The notes beneath the pieces were generated by a model, which did no database searches, was not told where the DNA came from, and saw nothing but the letters and a program-made list of their open reading frames with translations. Positions 31,835 through 36,666 of a stretch of 36,666 nt of DNA are shown piece after piece. Position 1 is the first letter of the stretch. Each line of letters opens with the position of its first letter. Origin of the DNA: Neomegalonema sp. (GTDB lineage: Bacteria; Pseudomonadota; Alphaproteobacteria; Rhodobacterales; Rhodobacteraceae); contig NZ_JAQTXI010000031.1 of NCBI RefSeq assembly GCF_028688855.1, positions 1 through 36,666 on the forward strand, written 5' to 3'. The position numbers and the translations under genes are program-made.

Positions 31835-33150
31835 GTCGCGAACCCTTGGGTCTTCAGGTAGGCCGCTACCTCCTCAAGACCTCGTTTGTGGACGCCGAAC
31901 CAGTTATCGCGTTCTACCGGATCGAGCGGCAAGGGTCCACTCGCAATTGCCCGCTGCTTGAGACCTCGGTCGTCACGACCTGTCGCGACCAACATGGCCA
32001 TCACATCGTCTCGGATATCAGGTCGATCCCACAGCTTCTGCAGGTCCGGAAATTGATACGTGGTTGTATCGACGACCTCAGCTTTGGCGAAAGCCGCCCG
32101 CCTGATGAGGCAAGGGACGCAGTGACCGCACTGCTTGCTCTTCCGCTTCCACTTCCCGCAGGAAACCGTGTTGACAGCGGCCTGGACCACCATTTCGTTC
32201 GGCAACATCTCGCAGAGCATCTCGCCCTTGGTCATGTGCCGATATCGGTTCTGCACCCTGACGCCTAGGCCGACCTTGTCGAAAATGGTCTGGATTTGGG
32301 ATAGGAAACTCGGGTGCGTGGTTCGTGTGCTATGGGAGCCAACACGACGTCGCGTAAGGGGTGCGTTCAGAGCGATGAAACCGTTCTCGGGTACGAACAG
32401 ATCGATGACGCCGACCGACGGTTGCTTTGCGAGGACGGCGTTCGCCGACACGACGCCGTAGGCGAGGAAGCCGAGACTTCGTGTCCGCATCGTCGTGTCG
32501 TTTTCATTGGGACCTTTGAACACGGGATTCGCATTCGCGGCGAACCTCGGCAGTTCTCTTCCGAGTCGGGGTGCCAGATATTCCTGATAGCTCTGGTCGC
32601 CCCTGTAGGAATGGCTCACCAGTAGAGGCGTCCGCCCCTCATCTGCAAGCTGGCGTGCTCCGATGAGGCTGTCCAGGCCACCGGAGAACAGGCATGTGCA
32701 ATCCGCTGATCCGATCGCGATGTGCTTCCTTAGCCTCTTAATCGCCGTTCTGACTGGCGGCCCCATCCCGCCGCCCCTGAAGGACAACGTCCAACGATCA
32801 CCGCTGAGAAAATTTAATGCGTCTTCAAGGTCCTCTGCGACTTCATCCCATATTCTTGGACGAGCTAGAGGGATTTCGAGCTTGAACTCCCTTGTCCATC
32901 CATTCGCCGAAAACCGTTTGCGACTGACGAAGGTGTCGGCGGCGATGACAGCGAGCGCTATCGACAGGAAGTCGAGAGCCTTGGGATTGATGGCCACTGC
33001 GAGCCTGCGCACCGCGACTTCAAGACTCCCTCCGACCGAACCGGTCCCCGGCCGGACTGGTTTCGGACCATACAGGAAGATATGTTTGGTGTTTGCGCTG
33101 TCTGTCGGCGGTATCTCTGCCTCGTCAACATAGAAAACGAGTCTATTCAT
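31831..33150 (-). CDS. qatC: QatC, QueC-like PP-loop ATPase
   Basis: This 439-residue protein has a unique N-terminal region (about 1-145) and a QueC-like PP-loop domain: CLFSGGLDSLIGA with the SGGxDS loop at 156-161. The zinc site is formed by Cys331, 341, 344 and 347 (CGHCVPC). QueC makes 7-cyano-7-deazaguanine in tRNA and DNA modification; QatC is thought to act on a different substrate in defence. The start is one nucleotide after the qatB stop. Confidence 0.92.
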   Translation of the reverse strand: MNRLVFYVDEAEIPPTDSANTKHIFLYGPKPVRPGTGSVGGSLEVAVRRLAVAINPKALDFLSIALAVIAADTFVSRKRFSANGWTREFKLEIPLARPRIWDEVAEDLEDALNFLSGDRWTLSFRGGGMGPPVRTAIKRLRKHIAIGSADCTCLFSGGLDSLIGARQLADEGRTPLLVSHSYRGDQSYQEYLAPRLGRELPRFAANANPVFKGPNENDTTMRTRSLGFLAYGVVSANAVLAKQPSVGVIDLFVPENGFIALNAPLTRRRVGSHSTRTTHPSFLSQIQTIFDKVGLGVRVQNRYRHMTKGEMLCEMLPNEMVVQAAVNTVSCGKWKRKSKQCGHCVPCLIRRAAFAKAEVVDTTTYQFPDLQKLWDRPDIRDDVMAMLVATGRDDRGLKQRAIASGPLPLDPVERDNWFGVHKRGLEEVAAYLKTQGFAT

Positions 33151-33151
33151 C

Positions 33152-33901
33152 TTAACTTTCCCATTCGCGCCAGACTTCGTCTACCGCTTCGCGCATGAAG
33201 CGATGGACGTCTGTTGTCGTCATGTTTCCAGAATTGGCCAACCGAGGACTCAGGTTCTTGTCCACGACGACACGGATGACTTCGAGTAGCTCGGCCTCCG
33301 CTTCTGATGTCCGCTGCTCGTCGGGAGCGTTGGCCCATGACCCGCCGACCTCTTCGACGATTTCCTGAAAAATTGACTGCGATAAGTATTCGCCGAGAAT
33401 CCGGTTGATTGTTTCGGCATCAAGCCGACCGGGATCGAAGTCACCTTCGCCGAGAACTTCCAGCATCGCCTCGTCGATCGCCGCACGAATCCGGTCGCTG
33501 TCGCCGTTCTGGGGGGCAAGCTGTTCGGCGAGGCGTTGGCATACGACGTCCAGAGGCTGGCCTGCGAGCGACGCCTGCGACAATCCTTGTGCCGCGGCCG
33601 CGGCTCCGTCGCTACCGAGAGAATTCAGGACGTCGTAGAGCTGGCCGCCGGTCGTATAAACGGAACCGAAGCGCCAGGGGCCGACTCCGCTTCCACCCGT
33701 TGAAGTCCGGGCGTAATGGCCAAGCGATTTGCGCAGGTCGCTCCCGTCTCCACCCTTGAGATACTTCCCGAACGAAGTCCTGAAAGCCTGAAATCGTTTC
33801 GGTGGTGCGGAAGGGATCGGTGCGCCTGACTGATCATCCGCCCATGGCGGAACCATCGGCTGGTTGGCCCCAGAACCTCTCGATGACGCTGAAGTCCCCA
33901 T
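33152..33901 (-). CDS. qatB: QatB, Qat system component
   Basis: The start is the ATG at 33901, which shares a base with the qatA stop (TAATG). The 249-residue product opens MGTSASSRGSGANQPMVPPW, the typical QatB beginning. It then has a Gly-rich region (KYLKGGDGSDLRKSLGHYAR) and a helical C terminus. No enzyme motif is visible. Upstream in-frame residues to 33958 would be translated only from an overlapping frame and are rejected. Confidence 0.88.
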   Translation of the reverse strand: MGTSASSRGSGANQPMVPPWADDQSGAPIPSAPPKRFQAFRTSFGKYLKGGDGSDLRKSLGHYARTSTGGSGVGPWRFGSVYTTGGQLYDVLNSLGSDGAAAAAQGLSQASLAGQPLDVVCQRLAEQLAPQNGDSDRIRAAIDEAMLEVLGEGDFDPGRLDAETINRILGEYLSQSIFQEIVEEVGGSWANAPDEQRTSEAEAELLEVIRVVVDKNLSPRLANSGNMTTTDVHRFMREAVDEVWREWES

Positions 33902-35676
33902 TAGACACCACTCCCTGGCGTTCCGGTGGTCTCGTCCCTCATCAGAGCCTTCATCCACCTTGGACGGCTCGGAAGAGTCGTGATGAAGCCGACCAGTTTT
34001 TCGTGGGCAATCTCGTTACTCTTGGCGAGCAAAAAGGCCCCTCGAAAGTCATCGCGCGCTTTCGACCACTCCGGATTTCGTTTCATCGTTGCGATGATCT
34101 CGTCCATCGCCTCCCTGATTTCGGCTGCATCGATTTCCCTGATAGCCTTCTTGGAGGCAACTGAACTCAGGGTCGCGGTCTTCAGGATGACTTCAATGGC
34201 CTTCGAAGTCTTCATGCTGATGCGTTGCGGAGACATCTTGACCGGCATGGTTTCCTTGGAAAGGTAAACCGCAGGACGTAAGTCTGTGCCGCCGAGGGGA
34301 GGGTGAAGCTTGAGCCAATCCGAAACGAAGTCCGGATACTTTTGCCATTCCTTTGGAAGCTTGTCCGGAGCCACCACATCATAGGGTGCTTCAAGCTCTG
34401 CGAAGATCGAGGCTTTTCCACCGGGTGCAGCGCTGATCAAGGCGTTCAGTGTCCGGATGGCACCCTCGTCGGTGCATCGCTCGAAGAGGGCGAGCTTTGC
34501 GATGGTGGATTCATCCAGCGCCATCCCGCGGCGGCGGGCGACGAGGCCACGCATCCGCACGACATTCAGCAATCGTTTCACGATGCGTGGGTTACCGTTC
34601 ACCTGTTTCGAATGCGTGAGCAGTCCTGCTAGGCGATCCATGGTTTCAAGCGTGCCGCGAAGCTCGTGACCCATCGCGATGCCTAGGCGAATTGCCACTT
34701 GGTTTACGTCGAATGGAGGGTCGTCAGACCAGCTGTGCCGTAGCTTCTCGATAAGATATGTCCGCAAGGCCTCGATTTTATCAGCGGCGACGTCGGATTT
34801 CGTGGCAGCCAGCATGAATAGATACGCTCTGACTTCTTGAAGGCCGAGTTTTGGCACACGAAGCGGTATCTGGATTAGCTTATCTAGGTAATCGGTGATG
34901 TGCTGGCTGCCGGGGTCCTTGAAATGCTTCTCGACGGACAGGCGAATCATGTCCTCGTCGGCGGCGACGATGAACGCTGTGTTCGGCATGAACAGGAAGA
35001 GGCGCATTGCCTCGAGTGTCGCGATCGCATTCGGGGGAAGGCATCGATCCAAGTTGTCAACGAAGACTATGAGACGCCGCTCGAGCTTTTCGAGCAGTGC
35101 GCTAAACTCTCTTCGAAATGCGACGATCTCCTCCGGAGCGTTACGCTTCTCCTTGGGTTTCAAAAGACCAGAGGCCTTTTTCCCCGCTTCCGCAGCGGCA
35201 TCCTTCACTGCTGTGACATCGTCCTCATCGGCGGTTCCTTCCCACATCTCCTGCGCAGAGCCTGCGGCCTTCCTGAACAGTCCAAGCGTGGGTGCGCCCG
35301 CGAGCAATGCGCCTACGTCGGCCGCCACCCCAAACAACTTGAGCTTGTTCACGCGGCGGTAAAAGTCGGCTGCCTTTTCCTTCAACGAATCCGGAGCAGC
35401 TTCGTAGATAGCTTTGGCAATGACCGTCATCAGAGCAGATTTCGCTTCCTCGAAATCTTGATAAAGCCAGGCATCAAAAAATACGATAAGGTTTTTATCT
35501 TCGGATTCGAGTTGTGAGCCAATCAAATGTAGAATACTTGATTTTCCTACACCCCAAGTTCCGTAAACTCCTAGTGAAATCGGCAACATGGAATCGTCAG
35601 ATATTAGATCACAGATCATTTCTGAGACTTCGGAATAGTTCAGGTAGTCTATTTTGCTTTCACTATCCGCCCACAT
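33901..35676 (-). CDS. qatA: QatA, KAP-family P-loop NTPase
   Basis: The start is the ATG at 35676, with GGAGGAG six bases upstream; the ATG at 35784 would put the promoter within the gene. The 591-residue product has Walker A GTWGVGKS (39-46) and Walker B LIVFVDNLD (202-210), the KAP NTPase pattern, with an insertion between them of about 150 residues that includes a hydrophobic stretch (FGVAADVGALLAGAPTLGLF). A sensor region follows (FIVAADEDMIRLSVEKHF). It is the first gene of the four-gene Qat defence operon. Confidence 0.92.
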   Translation of the reverse strand: MWADSESKIDYLNYSEVSEMICDLISDDSMLPISLGVYGTWGVGKSSILHLIGSQLESEDKNLIVFFDAWLYQDFEEAKSALMTVIAKAIYEAAPDSLKEKAADFYRRVNKLKLFGVAADVGALLAGAPTLGLFRKAAGSAQEMWEGTADEDDVTAVKDAAAEAGKKASGLLKPKEKRNAPEEIVAFRREFSALLEKLERRLIVFVDNLDRCLPPNAIATLEAMRLFLFMPNTAFIVAADEDMIRLSVEKHFKDPGSQHITDYLDKLIQIPLRVPKLGLQEVRAYLFMLAATKSDVAADKIEALRTYLIEKLRHSWSDDPPFDVNQVAIRLGIAMGHELRGTLETMDRLAGLLTHSKQVNGNPRIVKRLLNVVRMRGLVARRRGMALDESTIAKLALFERCTDEGAIRTLNALISAAPGGKASIFAELEAPYDVVAPDKLPKEWQKYPDFVSDWLKLHPPLGGTDLRPAVYLSKETMPVKMSPQRISMKTSKAIEVILKTATLSSVASKKAIREIDAAEIREAMDEIIATMKRNPEWSKARDDFRGAFLLAKSNEIAHEKLVGFITTLPSRPRWMKALMRDETTGTPGSGV

Positions 35677-35711
35677 GACTCCTCCGTACTTGAGATTAAA
35701 AGTCTGGGATC

Positions 35712-35728
35712 TGATTATTTGATAATCA
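35712..35728 (-). promoter_or_regulatory. Inverted repeat in the qat leader
   Basis: TGATTAT-TTG-ATAATCA is a perfect 7-bp inverted repeat with a 3-nt loop, 36 nt before the qatA start and downstream of the promoter. It could be an operator or an RNA hairpin. Confidence 0.4.
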
Positions 35729-35761
35729 AGGAGATCGGCCATATCGCCAGCGCAACGTGCT

Positions 35762-35791
35762 ATTATCCACGAGATATTTTGCACGCGTCAA
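35762..35791 (-). promoter_or_regulatory. qat operon promoter
   Basis: On the minus strand, TTGACG (35791-35786) and GATAAT (35767-35762) are 18 bp apart, five of six matches to each consensus. The predicted leader of about 80 nt contains the inverted repeat at 35712-35728. A further 6-bp inverted repeat (AACGAG-GCG-CTCGTT, 35812-35826) lies upstream. Confidence 0.7.
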
Positions 35792-36580
35792 GAAAATCGA
35801 GTTTCGCTTAGAACGAGGCGCTCGTTTGGGCCACGCCGATCCGCGTGTCGAGCGACAAAAGCGGATCTACTTCGATGCGATATCGATTGGGTCCGGTACG
35901 TTGCCTTATGAGTTCGGGTGGTTTGGGTGATCACGCATGCGCCTATTTACAATCAAAGACTGAATTGAGATCGAAAAGCGGTTGCGACAAAACGTCAAAG
36001 TTTGAAACACGCTGGCAATAAAATAGAAACGGGTCGGCTGCAAGCCGCTCTGCAACCTATTGAAATCATTAAACATCTATGAAAAGGGTAGGTGCCAGAG
36101 ATCAGTCAGGCGCGCCCCCTCCAAGCCAAACCGCTGCGCGGTGGCTGCACCAGCCTTGACTGCCCGCCTCCGCCCAGACAATTCGCTAAGGAAGTCGAAT
36201 AAGGCGGGAATGGGGGTGCATGTGCTCCGCTTCCGACGAAGGGAAGCGGGGGGTAGTGGGCGGCGATCATAATCCACTGGGTTACTTTCTCTTTGGCCTT
36301 TGTGACTCATTAGAGTAGGCGTGTGACCACTCTGGCGGCGTGTGATCACATTGGTGCAACGGGTGGTTTTTGCTTCAAGGTTTTGAACTGCGGCGATTTA
36401 ATTTGGTTGAATTTTTTATAAACTCCCGCATTGCAAGAGTTGTTGCGCCTGTCTCGAGAATGCAGAATGCGGATGACTGGGTTTTGAAAGTCAAGGGATA
36501 ACCGGGCTCAAAAGAGGGCGCTCTCTTGAAGGCGGGCGCCTTTCTGCGCTTCAAGGCTCTTGAATTTCAGGAGAGGAGGC
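35792..36580. other. Relatively AT-rich stretch without a convincing gene
   Basis: No frame here looks like a gene by codon use or family. A minus-strand frame (36077-36349) has a proline- and arginine-rich product with PIPALFDFLSELSGRRRAVK but no ribosome site. Short palindromes are present (ACCGC-TGC-GCGGT near 36130) and the near-repeat CGTGTGACCAC / CGTGTGATCAC near 36320-36350. It separates the Qat operon from the possible transposase at the right edge. Confidence 0.45.
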
Positions 36581-36592
36581 GTGGTCTTCGAG

Positions 36593-36666
36593 ATGGCGAG
36601 CTTTTGTTATCTTTCGTCCGATGAGCGTCGGTGTCTGGCGGGTTGGCGTCTTGATGGGATCAGCGT
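36593..36666 (+). CDS. Partial gene at right edge, possibly IS30-type transposase
   Basis: The frame reads MASFCYLSSDERRCLAGWRL then DGIS to the window end. The pattern YLSSDERRxLAGWRxxGIS resembles the N-terminal HTH of IS30-family transposases. A GTG at 36581 is an in-frame alternative, with GGAGAGGAGG just upstream. With under 25 residues visible, the assignment is weak. Confidence 0.35.
   Translation, partial: MASFCYLSSDERRCLAGWRLDGIS

Noticed and set aside
33902..33958. Longer qatB start at 33958
   Set aside because: It lies within the end of qatA; the ATG at 33901 overlaps the qatA stop and gives the usual MGTS opening.
36077..36349. 90-codon minus-strand frame at the right edge
   Set aside because: No ribosome site, low-complexity Arg/Pro-rich product and no recognised family; left as unassigned sequence.
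1..36666. CRISPR arrays, tRNA or rRNA genes
   Set aside because: No regularly spaced repeats, cloverleaf sequence or rRNA-like stretch was seen; the only tandem repeats are the 45-bp and 22-bp pairs.

Overview
The window looks like part of a high-GC alphaproteobacterial chromosome. This is inferred from the GC-rich codon use and the style of the phage proteins; no housekeeping gene is present to confirm it. It has three blocks: the right part of a transposable (Mu-type) prophage, a transition zone with a Fic gene and an IS3-family insertion, and a defence island.

Positions 1 to about 19754 hold a Mu-like head module joined to a P2-like contractile tail module, all on the + strand with tight or overlapping genes. 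Head genes are the protease with a nested scaffold start, decoration protein, major capsid protein, FluMu_N-type protein, gp36, virion morphogenesis protein, gp37 and gp38. Tail genes are sheath, tube (with a perfect 45-bp tandem duplication), the frameshifted assembly chaperone E/E', tape measure, U, X, D, V, W, J, I, fibres, a fibre-associated protein and a membrane-anchored trypsin-like protease. A shared dyad motif lies upstream of the protease operon and of gpW, close to where Mu carries late promoters. Two tandem 22-bp repeats just after the last phage gene look like transposase (MuA-type) binding sites at the right phage end.

Positions 19755-23441 hold a class II Fic protein behind an inverted-repeat operator, a run of small minus-strand genes, and a complete IS3-family element. 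Joining the sequences on either side of the element restores a 66-residue reading frame, so the insertion broke a gene. A small + strand gene with a strong terminator follows.

Positions 23413-30344 hold a minus-strand operon: AbiEi antitoxin, AbiEii nucleotidyltransferase toxin, an Mrr-like PD-(D/E)XK nuclease, and a 1432-residue NACHT-like NTPase with a second PD-(D/E)XK nuclease at its C terminus. The AbiE promoter lies inside a large inverted repeat and appears to drive a leaderless message. This four-gene arrangement is the best candidate here for an undescribed or composite defence system.

Positions 31079-35791 hold a complete QatABCD antiphage system on the minus strand with its own promoter. 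Two decayed IS3-family transposase tails separate it from the AbiE operon. The right edge is relatively AT-rich, apparently non-coding sequence followed by the start of a possible IS30-type transposase. The Qat block appears less GC-rich than the prophage, which fits separate acquisition.
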